From the NCBI GenBank assembly GCA_030696315.1, contig JAUYSM010000026.1:1-56682 (forward strand): a stretch of 56,682 nt of DNA. Reading direction: 5' to 3'. Numbering within the stretch: position 1 is the stretch's first letter; each line of letters opens with the position of its first letter. Under the pieces are notes generated by a model, which was not told the origin of the DNA, did not search any database, and saw nothing but the letters and a program-made list of their open reading frames with translations. Shown in pieces: positions 37,602-47,016 of this stretch. This DNA comes from Pseudohongiella sp. (lineage in GTDB: Bacteria; Pseudomonadota; Gammaproteobacteria; Pseudomonadales; Pseudohongiellaceae). The position numbers and the translations under genes were made by a program.

Positions 37602-37795
37602 CAGACTCTCCAATACAGGCGCTACCTGATAGTTTGCCATGACCTAACAATAATCCATCTATTGTCTACATAGAACCGTTATCGGCTACAGCCCTTTAAA
37701 ATAAAGGACATGCAGCGAGCGTCTTTTGGAAAATCAGCTTCTCACCAAAGAGAACACCTGCATCACAAAACTACCTTACTGTTCCGAACTGACAA

Positions 37796-39463
37796 CTACT
37801 TCTTCTCGGGCAACCCGGTATGCAGCGGTATCACCGGGATAAACAGCGTAATCAAAAACCCTAACAGAATAATCCAAAGACTGGCGCTGAACATGGCAGT
37901 GATTGCATTGGAAAATGCCAGCCGCAATCCTGTTTCGAGTGTGTTCACAACACGGTCAATATCTGCAGCTGGCATGTTGACCATCGCGGTGGCCACACGT
38001 TCCCGCAATGCACCCGGATTCATCACACTGGTTTGCGCCTGACTGAGACTGAAACTGCTGCCTGCAGCCTGCGCCAGCATCGGCACTTGTTTTGGCAATT
38101 CAGCGGTCAGGTTCAGTGTCAACAAGGTGCCAAACACCGCGACCCCGACCGTGTTGCCGATCTGCCGGAAAAACTGGGTTGAACTGGTAGCCACACCAAT
38201 CTGCGACATGGGAAATGCCGCCTGCACAATCAGATTGACCAGACTTTGTGAAGGCCCCAGACCCAAGCCTATCACCACCATACGCCAGCTCAAGTCAGCC
38301 AGTGTGGTGTCCGGATTTATACCACTTAACAGGAATACGCCTAGCACCAGAATCGCAGCACCACCCACCATGTACGGCTTGTAATGCCCGCTTTTTGACA
38401 CCAGACGTCCACTGACGATGCTGCCGATCATCAAGCCGGCCATCAACGGGAACATGGAGAAACCGCTGTTGGTGGCATTGACGCCCAACACAACTTGCAT
38501 AAACAGCGGCATAAACATCACCACACCCAGAAACGCCATGCCAATCACAAAACCACTGAGATTGGTGATCACAAACACCTTGCTGCGGAACAAAGACAAG
38601 GGCATCACGGCATCCGGAGTGCGCGCCTCGACCCAGATAAAAATCACCAGCGCCACCAGACTCAGAGCAAACATGGATAACAAAATGGCAGAGTTCCACG
38701 GGTATTTACTGCCGCCCCAGGTGAGCGCCAACAGGAAGGGAATAAACACCACCAACAATAAAAAAGCCCCCGCAAAGTCGATTTTTCCGCGGGTGCCATG
38801 GTTAAGTTTTGGGGTTTTGAATGCAATCATGAACAGCGACAAAATCCCCAGCGGAATATTCGCGTAGAACACCCAGCGCCAACCGGCAATTTCATGACCA
38901 AACAGGGTGACAGTGGCAAAGTCAGTCAGAAAACCGCCCAATGCCGGCCCAACAATGCTGGCAATACCAAACACCGCGCCGAACAACCCCATAAATTTTG
39001 CGCGTTGCAGGGGCGGATACAGATCCGCGATGATACCAATAGCGCTGGTGAATAATGCAGCACCACCAATACCCTTGATCGCGCGGAAAATGATCAGCTG
39101 ATGCATACCATCGCCCAGCAATGGCAAGGTGCCAAATTCACCGCTGATACCACACAGAGCCGAGCCCAGTAGAAAAATACTGATGCCAATAATCAGAATC
39201 CGCTTGCGGCCATACAGATCACCGAGTTTGCCGTAGATGGGCACCAGCACCGTGGACGCCAGCATATACGCGGTGGTGACCCAAGCGTACAGCTCCAGGC
39301 CATTCAACTCTGACACAATGCGCGGCATCGCAGTGGACAGAATGGTCATGTCGAGTGCTGCCAGCAGAAATACAATCAACAATGCAATCAGCGTGGTGCG
39401 GCGGTCTTTGTCAGAAACCGTCAGTGAGACTTGCTCGGGACTCTCGTGTGTCTGTGTATTCAA
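37796..39463 (-). CDS. DHA2-family MFS drug/proton antiporter (14 helices)
   Basis: The 555-residue protein has about fourteen membrane helices and the DHA2 signature LDMTILSTAMPRIVSEL in the first. The YGKLGDLYGRKR loop carries motif A, and a GPALGGFLTD motif-C-like segment lies in the fifth helix region. Such pumps export toxic compounds in exchange for protons. The C-terminal part includes a longer periplasmic loop (NLTAELPKQVPMLAQAAGSS) before the last helix. It lies 49 bases downstream of the methyltransferase-like gene on the same strand and may be co-transcribed with it. No adaptor (EmrA-type) protein is nearby, so single-component export is likely. Confidence 0.9.
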   Translation of the reverse strand: MNTQTHESPEQVSLTVSDKDRRTTLIALLIVFLLAALDMTILSTAMPRIVSELNGLELYAWVTTAYMLASTVLVPIYGKLGDLYGRKRILIIGISIFLLGSALCGISGEFGTLPLLGDGMHQLIIFRAIKGIGGAALFTSAIGIIADLYPPLQRAKFMGLFGAVFGIASIVGPALGGFLTDFATVTLFGHEIAGWRWVFYANIPLGILSLFMIAFKTPKLNHGTRGKIDFAGAFLLLVVFIPFLLALTWGGSKYPWNSAILLSMFALSLVALVIFIWVEARTPDAVMPLSLFRSKVFVITNLSGFVIGMAFLGVVMFMPLFMQVVLGVNATNSGFSMFPLMAGLMIGSIVSGRLVSKSGHYKPYMVGGAAILVLGVFLLSGINPDTTLADLSWRMVVIGLGLGPSQSLVNLIVQAAFPMSQIGVATSSTQFFRQIGNTVGVAVFGTLLTLNLTAELPKQVPMLAQAAGSSFSLSQAQTSVMNPGALRERVATAMVNMPAADIDRVVNTLETGLRLAFSNAITAMFSASLWIILLGFLITLFIPVIPLHTGLPEKK

Positions 39464-39512
39464 AATTGTTATCCACTGTGTTTTTAAAATAAGCCGCTGT
39501 TTTCAAACGCCG

Positions 39513-40292
39513 TCAGGCAATTATTTGCACCAATCGAATAAATGAAGGCATCAACACTTCATCCAAGGTTTTTTCCATCTTTTTGAGTTTTGCCGCCGCA
39601 CGGTCAAAATCTAACGTCGGTGATTTGCTTGCAAACAGTATGAAATTGCCGGATTTGCAGGGACACACCAACAGGGTACTGAAGCAATCGAAAAGGCTCT
39701 CAAACACCGGCGAATGCCTGTCAGGCATCGTGTGGTAGTTAATCACCAAGCACCCTTTTTTACTGAGTGCGCGCCAACATGCTTGTACAAATTGTTGCTG
39801 CAGCAAGATCGGGCTCATACGGTAGGCATCGTACATATCGGCAAAAATAATATCGGTACTGGCATCTTTGATACCGATCATGTGCAGTGCTGCATCATCA
39901 ATACTCACACTCACGCGGGTATCATCGGGGATATCAAAATACTCCAGCGCGATGTCATATACCTTGGGCCGCAATTCAACCACATGAAAGTGGCAGCGCG
40001 ACAAGTGATGATGCAGAGTTCTCAACAGGCTGCCGCCACCCAGCCCGAGCAAGGTAATATGGCGCGGCTGTATGAAGCCTAATACCAACAGCATGATGCG
40101 CGTGTATTCATGGGCTAGCGCGTAAGGTCGTTCCACATAAAACCCGCTCTGTTCATAGACAGAATCAAAACTCAACACCCGGTAACGCGGGTAGTCCACC
40201 ACCAGAATATTGCCGTAGTCATCGCTGGTGCTGAGCACAATTTTCCCGTCATCCAGTACTGGATCGTCTGAAAACAAGTCTTTTAGTTTCAT
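39513..40292 (-). CDS. spermidine-synthase-like SAM-fold protein
   Basis: The 259-residue protein has a SpeE-type Rossmann fold: LGLGGGSLLRTLHHHL for the cofactor loop and VVELRPKVYDIALEYF for strand two. In SpeE the catalytic segment has an Asp followed by a GP-containing loop. Here it reads FADMYDAYRMSPI, without the GP pair, so classical aminopropyl transfer is doubtful. Its substrate is unknown; methyl transfer or loss of activity are options. It overlaps the end of the SulP gene by ATGA, so the two are translated together, an odd pairing. Confidence 0.75.
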   Translation of the reverse strand: MKLKDLFSDDPVLDDGKIVLSTSDDYGNILVVDYPRYRVLSFDSVYEQSGFYVERPYALAHEYTRIMLLVLGFIQPRHITLLGLGGGSLLRTLHHHLSRCHFHVVELRPKVYDIALEYFDIPDDTRVSVSIDDAALHMIGIKDASTDIIFADMYDAYRMSPILLQQQFVQACWRALSKKGCLVINYHTMPDRHSPVFESLFDCFSTLLVCPCKSGNFILFASKSPTLDFDRAAAKLKKMEKTLDEVLMPSFIRLVQIIA

Positions 40293-42049
40293 GGTGCAAG
40301 CGATACCGAACGGGAGTCAGCAGCGAGGGTGTCATTGAGCGCCTGCTGCGCATCAACTAGTCTTGGGTATAAACGAAAGACACCGGCGACCGGTTCGATG
40401 CCTGCCTTTTTCATGGTTTTTAATGGCTGAAACTGGACGTCCGTCAGAATGAGCTGAGCGCCTGTGCGTTGGCAATGAGTGATCAGTCTGGTGAGTGCCG
40501 ACAAGCCACCTGCATCCAGCATGCTGACATTATCGAGATACAGGATGACGCCTTTATCACGTTCGCAGTAGCGCGTAAGCTCCCCAAATATTTTGTCGGC
40601 GGCAGCAAAAAATAAAGGCCCTGTTACCTTAAATACCCGGTAATTGGCTGGCACATCCTTTGGCAGATATTGTTTGTTTTGCGTGATTTCAACCACGCGG
40701 GTCATGTCGGCAATTTCTTTCATGAACAGGATGGCAGCCAGCACAATACCAGCGGTAATCGCTATCACCATGTCAAACAGAACCGTTAAGGAGAAACAGG
40801 TCAAAAAAATCAAAATGTCACTGCGCTGTGTGGTTCTGAGCAGATGCAAACTCTTGGGTGCCTCACTCATGTTCCAGGCCACAACCATTAACAATGCTGC
40901 CATGGCAGGCATTGGTAAATATCCCAGCAGACGAGCAAAACTGACCAGCCCCAGCACCACGACCAGCGCGTGAATTACCGCGGCAACTGGCGATTCCGCA
41001 CCCGCTTTATAGTTGGCAGCAGAACGGGCGATGGCTGCGGTGGCCGTGATACCACCAAAAAATGGCGTCACGATATTGCCAATGCCCTGCCCCAGTAACT
41101 CACTATTTGCACTGTGACGTTTACCCGTCATGCCATCCAGTACCACGGCACACAGCAACGATTCAATTGCGCCCAACATGGCAATCGCAAACGCGGCGGG
41201 TATTAAATCGCGCATCAGACTCCAACTGATGACAAGTGGCGATCCATCCGCCCCAGCTTGCAACCACGGCCATTGGAATCCCGGCAATATGGGTGGAATA
41301 CCTTGTGCAACACTGCCGTCAGCGGCGACATAACTGAAGCGCGAGTAAATCGTGTCGACGCCCATGCCTGCATTATTCAGCAGCAAGGCCACCAGACTGC
41401 CAATAATCACGGCAGGCAAATGGGCGGGAACCGGTGTTTTAAGGCGAGGCCATAACAACATCGTTACCAGGGTGATGATGGCGACTAACACACTTGGCCA
41501 ATGCAGATGCCCAAAGGATTGCGCGAGCAGAGTCACCTTCTCAATATAATGCTCAGGCATGGACTCAATCGGCAGCCCAAAAAAGTCTTTAACTTGCAGC
41601 GTGGCGATGACCACGCCAATACCGCCGGTAAACCCCAGCGTGACCGGTTCAGGTATGTACTCAATCAGACGTCCCAATCGAAACAGCGCCATCACAACCA
41701 GCATCATGCCCGCCATGACGCTGGCGAGCAGCAGGCCACTGAGTCCGTACTTTTGTGTGATGGGATAAAGAATAACAACAAAGGCCGCGGTTGGACCGGA
41801 GATACTGAAACGCGAGCCGCCGGTTAGCGCAATCACAAAACCGGCTATCGCCGCAGTATACAGACCATATTGCGGCGGCACTCCGCTGGCAATCGCCAGC
41901 GCCATCGCCAAAGGGATAGCAATAATGCCTACCGTCAGTCCGGCAAGCAGATCTTTCCGGAAGCGAAGACCAGTGTAAGGCTCAGCAAAACAACTCTCTC
42001 GAAAGGCATGCCCAATACGCAAGGAAAACAAATGGGCTCGATGTGACAT
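40289..42049 (-). CDS. SulP-family anion transporter with STAS domain
   Basis: The 586-residue protein has about 12-14 membrane segments, the SulP marker VPPQYGLYTAAIAGFV and a C-terminal STAS domain (about 440-575; GVILYLDNVSMLDAGGLSAL). Members carry sulfate, bicarbonate or dicarboxylates; a SulP such as DauA moves C4-dicarboxylates. No carbonic anhydrase or sulfur gene lies nearby, so the substrate cannot be fixed. The ATG at 42049 with GAGGG upstream is preferred over a TTG at 42067. It is translationally coupled to the spermidine-synthase-like gene. It is divergent from the RHH-yjdM pair. Confidence 0.9.
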   Translation of the reverse strand: MSHRAHLFSLRIGHAFRESCFAEPYTGLRFRKDLLAGLTVGIIAIPLAMALAIASGVPPQYGLYTAAIAGFVIALTGGSRFSISGPTAAFVVILYPITQKYGLSGLLLASVMAGMMLVVMALFRLGRLIEYIPEPVTLGFTGGIGVVIATLQVKDFFGLPIESMPEHYIEKVTLLAQSFGHLHWPSVLVAIITLVTMLLWPRLKTPVPAHLPAVIIGSLVALLLNNAGMGVDTIYSRFSYVAADGSVAQGIPPILPGFQWPWLQAGADGSPLVISWSLMRDLIPAAFAIAMLGAIESLLCAVVLDGMTGKRHSANSELLGQGIGNIVTPFFGGITATAAIARSAANYKAGAESPVAAVIHALVVVLGLVSFARLLGYLPMPAMAALLMVVAWNMSEAPKSLHLLRTTQRSDILIFLTCFSLTVLFDMVIAITAGIVLAAILFMKEIADMTRVVEITQNKQYLPKDVPANYRVFKVTGPLFFAAADKIFGELTRYCERDKGVILYLDNVSMLDAGGLSALTRLITHCQRTGAQLILTDVQFQPLKTMKKAGIEPVAGVFRLYPRLVDAQQALNDTLAADSRSVSLAP

Positions 42050-42070
42050 GTGCCAACCCTCTAACAAGTC

Positions 42071-42098
42071 TTGACCGGGCCAGTATAGTCCGTATTAT
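42071..42098 (+). promoter_or_regulatory. putative sigma-70 promoter for RHH-yjdM
   Basis: TTGACC (42071-42076) and TATTAT (42093-42098) are spaced by 16 bases, pointing to the RHH gene about 90 bases downstream. Recognised by eye. Confidence 0.4.
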
Positions 42099-42189
42099 CA
42101 TTGTTCGCTAATTTCATTATCATGTAATTGTAATAAGGCCACGATGTTATTACCTGTCGCCGCCAAGCCTTTGACGAGGAGACGGAGAA

Positions 42190-42381
42190 ATGGAACAAAA
42201 AACTGCACGCCTCACGATTCTTATTGATCCCACCAAGAAAAATGCCTTTGAACAGCTGTGTGCCTTACAAGATGTCACGCCCTCACAAGTCGTACGTCAG
42301 TTAATTCGCGAATACCTTGAAAAGCACGGGGTCAGCTATGCCAATCAGGCACAGCCCCGTCATGACACGCCGGAGATTTGA
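42190..42381 (+). CDS. small ribbon-helix-helix (CopG-like) protein
   Basis: The 63-residue protein has a beta-strand start ([19 protein letters not shown]) and two helices ([17 protein letters not shown]), the fold of CopG/MetJ-type DNA binders. GGAGA lies upstream. It ends two bases before the YjdM gene, so they are co-transcribed; it may regulate itself and its neighbour. It is not accompanied by a toxin, so a toxin-antitoxin role has no support. Confidence 0.75.
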   Translation: MEQKTARLTILIDPTKKNAFEQLCALQDVTPSQVVRQLIREYLEKHGVSYANQAQPRHDTPEI

Positions 42382-42383
42382 TT

Positions 42384-42728
42384 ATGTCGCAATTGCCACC
42401 CTGCCCGGCGTGTAACTCGCCATACACCTACGAGGATCAGGAATTTCTGATTTGTCCGGAGTGTGCACACCAATGGTCGCCCAATTCCCCTGCGGGTGAT
42501 GAGCCAGAAACCGCCATGCAAGTGCGTGATTCCAACGGTAATCTGTTGGCAGACGGTGATTTTGTGACCGTTATCAAGGATTTAAAAATTAAAGGCGCCT
42601 CGTCGGTGCTGAAGGTCGGCACCAAGGTAAAAATTCTGCGACTGGTCGATGGCGACCATGACATTGACTGTCGCATTGAAGGCATTGGCCCGATGATGCT
42701 GAAATCCGAATTTGTGAAAAAGGTTTAA
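42384..42728 (+). CDS. yjdM: YjdM/PhnA-like zinc-ribbon protein
   Basis: The 114-residue protein has an N-terminal zinc ribbon with CPAC and CPEC pairs. A beta-rich domain follows ([20 protein letters not shown] and [20 protein letters not shown]), matching YjdM closely in length. The family was once named PhnA but is not phosphonoacetate hydrolase. The exact role is unknown. The ATG at 42384 with CGGAG upstream is chosen. It converges with the redoxin/cytochrome fusion gene. Confidence 0.92.
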   Translation: MSQLPPCPACNSPYTYEDQEFLICPECAHQWSPNSPAGDEPETAMQVRDSNGNLLADGDFVTVIKDLKIKGASSVLKVGTKVKILRLVDGDHDIDCRIEGIGPMMLKSEFVKKV

Positions 42729-42734
42729 AACCTG

Positions 42735-44450
42735 TCACTCAGCCATACGGATAAAATGGCTGAACATCTCAGAATCAACCCGATAACCCTGCCCCGTCGT
42801 TTGCTCAGGTGCAGGGTTAAACGGATTGGATGCAGAGTTGTCGTACACCGTTTCCACTTTAAAAACGGAGCCTGCCGGGATCAGTATCTGCTCGCTCGTG
42901 CGGTAGGCAAGCTGCCAGTTGTAGTTAAAGTTGGGAATGTTAATCAGTGCTTCTTCGCGCCCATCCGGGTACCTGACACTGACCGCCATGCTACGACCCC
43001 GGCTATGTGCATGTGGTGAGTAACTGTCCAGCAGCATGTCACTGGCCAGTGGCTCAGACTCCATGACTTCCCGGTGCAGGGCGGTGTTAGCCGGAATCGT
43101 AAACTCAGGCTTTTCAAGGGCCAGTGTTCTGATGCGGCGCTCAGGTGTACCATCACTGAAATAAAGACCGATACGGGTACGATCCAGCGTTTCACGCCCT
43201 GATGTCAGATAGCGCAGCTTGAACACCAGATCTTTGTTTTTGCCCAGCAGATATCCAGCCTGCTCACCAAACGCATCATCACTTTCACCCGGCACGTAAA
43301 CACTGATAAATTCAGCGTGCTCGCCAGCAATCATAGTGTCCGGGTCAGTGCTTTGCATGGACTTGTCCACTGCGTACACCAGCAGACTGTGCAGGACACT
43401 TTTGTCGCCCACTTGGTAGGCGATGGCGCTTACCCAGCGATCATCTGGCAAATCCAGCGCAACACGTTTCACCAGGAAATCGATGTTACCGGTAGCCGGG
43501 ATAAATTGTTCCGGCACATCAATGATCAGGTCAGGCTGCCCGCGCGGCCACTCCGTAGCAACTGGCAAAGGTTCTGCCAAGGGATCGGACTCGCTAGCCT
43601 CTCTGGGCCCACGTTGATCGATCCATTCGACCAGCAAAGCCATTTCCTCATCGCTGAGTTCATGGGTGTTCAGCCAATTACCCACAGAATTATCGATTTG
43701 CCCGGGTGGCATGCGTCGTGTAATCACGACTTCGCGCATCATCGGACTCCAGCCCAGCACCATGATGTAACGGTTCATCGCCCAGGGCGCGAGGCCATTT
43801 TCGACGTGGCAATAAGCACAGCGTGCCTTGAGCAGCGGCGCGATTTCAGTCTGATAAGAGATTTTGCGACCGGCCAATTGTTCAATAAACCGATAAGTCA
43901 GTGTGGTGCCGTCCAGCGCGTCCGTGGATTGCTCCAGGCGGCTGGGGCGACCAATTGATTTGGCAGCCAGCGCTTCTGTCAACACGCTTTCCAGCAGACT
44001 GATATCATCAAAGCCGCGGTACAACACCCCCATGGAAATCGGATCCAGTATCAAAAACTCGCCCAGGTGCTTGACTTCAAGAGTTTTGGCAACGGTTTGT
44101 GAGCTATCGATCAAGACTGGAAAATTTCCGGGGGACGCAGTGCGCGATCGAATGAGCGCCGGCTCATCGCTGGCATTCAGCAACCAGACTAAAACGGATT
44201 GTTCTGACAATTGCGGCGCCAGCGCTGAAACCTGCCCGGCCAGTCGCAAGGATGCTTCATCGTTGTAAGAAAACGGCAGCACAATAACCGCAGCGTGATC
44301 ACGATAGCGACTGAGTTGATGGAAGTTCCCACGATGATCCAGCAATCCAAAATCACCATCAGCAAATGTGATATGAGGCGCGAGCAGCAAACTCAACAGT
44401 AGCAAGGCTACCGATGTGACACGACGGACAGGCATATCATTGAATTGCAT
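42735..44450 (-). CDS. exported redoxin / cytochrome-c-like / PHM-like fusion protein
   Basis: The 571-residue precursor has a signal ending near HITFADG. Residues ~30-170 look like a thioredoxin-fold (redoxin) domain, but no CxxC or peroxidatic Cys was seen in it. A heme-binding CAYCH (Cys211, Cys214, His215) with a later Met-containing stretch (RRMPPG) follows. The C-terminal half resembles the copper type II ascorbate-dependent monooxygenase (PHM) fold: an HxH at His480/His482 (SPHAHSRGRSM) fits the CuM site, while the usual His-His of CuH is reduced to LHSLL (His354). Single heme plus copper could make an electron-fed oxygenase, or a redox sensor. The ATG at 44450 is preferred over the first codon at 44492. 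Confidence 0.72.
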   Translation of the reverse strand: MQFNDMPVRRVTSVALLLLSLLLAPHITFADGDFGLLDHRGNFHQLSRYRDHAAVIVLPFSYNDEASLRLAGQVSALAPQLSEQSVLVWLLNASDEPALIRSRTASPGNFPVLIDSSQTVAKTLEVKHLGEFLILDPISMGVLYRGFDDISLLESVLTEALAAKSIGRPSRLEQSTDALDGTTLTYRFIEQLAGRKISYQTEIAPLLKARCAYCHVENGLAPWAMNRYIMVLGWSPMMREVVITRRMPPGQIDNSVGNWLNTHELSDEEMALLVEWIDQRGPREASESDPLAEPLPVATEWPRGQPDLIIDVPEQFIPATGNIDFLVKRVALDLPDDRWVSAIAYQVGDKSVLHSLLVYAVDKSMQSTDPDTMIAGEHAEFISVYVPGESDDAFGEQAGYLLGKNKDLVFKLRYLTSGRETLDRTRIGLYFSDGTPERRIRTLALEKPEFTIPANTALHREVMESEPLASDMLLDSYSPHAHSRGRSMAVSVRYPDGREEALINIPNFNYNWQLAYRTSEQILIPAGSVFKVETVYDNSASNPFNPAPEQTTGQGYRVDSEMFSHFIRMAE

Positions 44451-44598
44451 AACAGAGTTCTCTAAACAACACAGAGGACTGTATTTAACCACAACGTCCA
44501 GGTTTCACCTGACGCTTTATAAAAAATTGCTTGTTGATTCTGAAATTATTCAACATTAAAAATCAAAGACACTTTTGCTGAGCCCGGACCGAGACAAA

Positions 44599-46320
44599 CT
44601 AGCGTCCACCTCCGCCACCCCCACCGCCACCACCGCCGGAAAACCCACCCCCACCCGCACCAGACGTGCTTCCGGGCGCAGTTGCCGCAGAGGAAATCGC
44701 GCTATCAAAACTGCTGCCAATCGTTTTGGTAAAGGCAGAAATGCGTGCCGCATCAAAACTGCCCGCATACCAGCGTGGTTGATAGTCAACGCCCTGCTGC
44801 CCTTTGATATCTGCAAATAGTCGGGCAAACTTTTTACCCCAGGCCAGCTCCACACCCAACGCAATGGCGAAGGGTAGATAGCGCTCAAACAAGGCAGGGG
44901 TCAATTCTGGCGGGTGTTTGATGTCCAAATCCTCTTTTTCTGCCACTTCCAGATAGAGTTTAAAACCCTCCAGTTTGTCCATCAGGTCGCGCCCCAAGGC
45001 GGTTGGCTGATGCAGCAACCAGGCGAATAGCAAGTGCAACGGGATCAGTGATCCAAATACCAGCAATGACACCGGTGTCATTGCTGCTTGAGAAAACGTC
45101 AACAACAACATCAACACGGCAGCAAGTATAGAAGGACCCAAGTACCAGGCATTGCGAACAAAATACGGCCCCTTGAATTCTTTGCTCAAAGCACGCGCAT
45201 GGGCACTCCTGGCTTTTGAGAGCAATGTATGATTCTCGTTTTCCAACACCAAGGTGTCGGACTTTCGAAACAACTGCGCATAAAGCGCTGCCTCTCCCGG
45301 TGACAGAACCTGGTCAGATTCTCGTTTGAGTAATGTGTAGGTATTGCCCTGTTGCGAGATCAACAATCTGCCTTTGACAGCCAGACTCACAATCGCTGCT
45401 GTCAGTGTTTTGTTGTCGTAATGCATTTGCATGATGTACCGCGCTGCCGCTGGCGAAAACCCGGTGGGCGGTTCGTAATGTGGAAAAATCACCCCGCGCG
45501 GTGGGTCGCGACCAACGCGCAGCCAACACAAACAGAGATAAATCATGCATGCAGACAAGGTAAGCAGGGCCAATAAAACCGCCAGATTGTCCGAGAAAAA
45601 CCAGTCGGCGCGCTGCCCCGCATCAGGTTCACTCACAATGCCTTTAGGCCAACTCAGCACCAGCGTCAGCCCGTGTGCTGGCATCAAAGCCATCGTGGTG
45701 CTTATCTCAGCTTCTGAAAAGGCGTTCGAGACTGAATAGTCCTGACCAGAGTCACCAAAAGCGCCGGTATATCCTTCAATACGGAGCAGATTCGGGTCGA
45801 TCTGGCCCGGTAAAAAGACGCGCGCACTTGCCTGTTCAATAACAAAACCCCAGCCATTACCGGTTACGTTCCAATACAATTCATCGTGTGCTTCGAAAAA
45901 ACCTATCTGGCGATGGGTACGATATTGCAGCTGGTACTCGTAATCGCGTGGCACCTGCAAAAAATCATCATCACCAAAATCAATACGCACGCCATTGCGG
46001 GACTCATCCATGCTCCAGGGCTCAGGCTGTCCATCACGCAGCAACTGCAGCACCTCAAACTCAACACGGTAGGCATTGCCAGCCCGGTCGCGGTATCGGG
46101 TGGGAAATTCCCGGTACAGGCCGCGCCGAATCATGACACCTTCGGCTCTGACACGAATGGTTTCCGTTACCGTCATACTGGCGTCGGCTGCGATCTCGAT
46201 ATCACTGTGAAACGACAGAATGCGTTCCTGCGCAGTGGTATTCACACTGACCAAGAGCAGAACCAGCGCGGCGATGCTTCTCAAAACACCTTGAAGTTGT
46301 GTCAATGCGGCGGGGGTCAT
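44599..46320 (-). CDS. DUF2207 membrane protein with glycine-rich tail
   Basis: The 573-residue protein starts with a signal-like helix. An extracytoplasmic DUF2207 domain follows (SFHSDIEIAADASMTVTETI; IRRGLYREFPTRYRDRAG). Two or more membrane helices and a cytoplasmic part come next, ending in a low-complexity tail of nearly all Gly (GGGFSGGGGGGGGG). The start ATG at 46320 sits one base after the LemA stop, so translation is coupled. The DUF2207-LemA pairing is common in Proteobacteria, of unknown role, perhaps in envelope stress. The Gly-rich tail may be disordered, as in TPM-domain proteins. Confidence 0.88.
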   Translation of the reverse strand: MTPAALTQLQGVLRSIAALVLLLVSVNTTAQERILSFHSDIEIAADASMTVTETIRVRAEGVMIRRGLYREFPTRYRDRAGNAYRVEFEVLQLLRDGQPEPWSMDESRNGVRIDFGDDDFLQVPRDYEYQLQYRTHRQIGFFEAHDELYWNVTGNGWGFVIEQASARVFLPGQIDPNLLRIEGYTGAFGDSGQDYSVSNAFSEAEISTTMALMPAHGLTLVLSWPKGIVSEPDAGQRADWFFSDNLAVLLALLTLSACMIYLCLCWLRVGRDPPRGVIFPHYEPPTGFSPAAARYIMQMHYDNKTLTAAIVSLAVKGRLLISQQGNTYTLLKRESDQVLSPGEAALYAQLFRKSDTLVLENENHTLLSKARSAHARALSKEFKGPYFVRNAWYLGPSILAAVLMLLLTFSQAAMTPVSLLVFGSLIPLHLLFAWLLHQPTALGRDLMDKLEGFKLYLEVAEKEDLDIKHPPELTPALFERYLPFAIALGVELAWGKKFARLFADIKGQQGVDYQPRWYAGSFDAARISAFTKTIGSSFDSAISSAATAPGSTSGAGGGGFSGGGGGGGGGGGR

Positions 46321-46321
46321 G

Positions 46322-46882
46322 TCAGTGTAAGTCCAGTGTGGGCGCCGCTCGGGCAGCGGCATCAGAGACCTCAAAAAACTCGGCGGGTTTGAAGCCCAGG
46401 GGCTTTGCCAACAGCAAGTGCGGAAAACTTTGAATACGCGTGTTCAGTATACGCACAGCGCCGTTATAGAACCGGCGGGCATACTGAATATGATTCTCAA
46501 TGTCTGTTAACTCACTTTGCAACTGTCTGAAATTGAGATCAGCCTTGAGATCGGGATAATCTTCGGCCACCACAATCAGTTTTTGCACGGCATTGTGCAA
46601 TGCTGACTCAAGGGCTGCTTTATCGGGCAGGTGCTCAGCCGCGTCACTGCGAGCGCGCAACTCAGTCACTGCCGTCATCGTGGCTTTTTCATGGGAGGCG
46701 TACGCCTTGACGGTATTGACCAATTGAGGCACCAACTCATGGCGTCTCATCAGTTGAACGTCGATATCACTCCAGGACGCCAGCACCTGATTACGATCAG
46801 CGACCAGCCGATTGTAGATCCAGATCGCTGTTACCAGGGTTAACAGCAACACCCCCACTGTGACAATCACCAGTTCGCCCAT
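46322..46882 (-). CDS. lemA: LemA-family membrane protein
   Basis: The 186-residue protein has one N-terminal membrane helix (LVIVTVGVLLLTLVTAIWIYN), then the LemA coiled helices: VLASWSDIDVQLMRRHELVPQLVNTVKAYASHE, read in parts, and QLQSELTDIENHIQYARRFYN. LemA proteins are found with DUF2207 or TPM proteins; function is not established. GGATA and a GGATA/TATCC palindrome (46884-46895) overlap its leader. Confidence 0.93.
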   Translation of the reverse strand: MGELVIVTVGVLLLTLVTAIWIYNRLVADRNQVLASWSDIDVQLMRRHELVPQLVNTVKAYASHEKATMTAVTELRARSDAAEHLPDKAALESALHNAVQKLIVVAEDYPDLKADLNFRQLQSELTDIENHIQYARRFYNGAVRILNTRIQSFPHLLLAKPLGFKPAEFFEVSDAAARAAPTLDLH

Positions 46883-47016
46883 CGGATAGTTATCCTTGCC
46901 TTATCCAAGAGCAATCAGAATAGCAATAAAGTGTGGCAATTGCCTACGCTTGACCTGGCAACTTGGTAGCGTTAGGCTGACAGTTGACTCAACCGCATGA
47001 AGGAAAGCGCAAACCC

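Noticed and set aside
39513-40292. Genuine spermidine synthase (SpeE)
   Set aside because: The catalytic loop lacks the GP pair and no polyamine gene (speD, speA) is nearby.
42190-42381. Antitoxin of a toxin-antitoxin pair
   Set aside because: The fold fits, but the downstream partner is YjdM, not a toxin.
42384-42728. PhnA phosphonoacetate hydrolase
   Set aside because: The zinc-ribbon YjdM family was historically misnamed PhnA; it lacks the alkaline-phosphatase fold of the hydrolase.
43317-43958. 213-codon open frame antisense to the redoxin/PHM fusion gene
   Set aside because: It lies wholly inside a protein with clear domain motifs on the other strand, has no ribosome site, and its composition is that of an antisense shadow.
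44599-44660. Sequencing error in the poly-Gly tail of DUF2207
   Set aside because: Glycine-rich tails are usual in DUF2207/TPM proteins and the codons vary (GGC, GGT, GGG, GGA), arguing for a real tail.
45886-46392. 168-codon open frame opposite DUF2207
   Set aside because: Overlaps the DUF2207 signature region on the real strand; no start signal.
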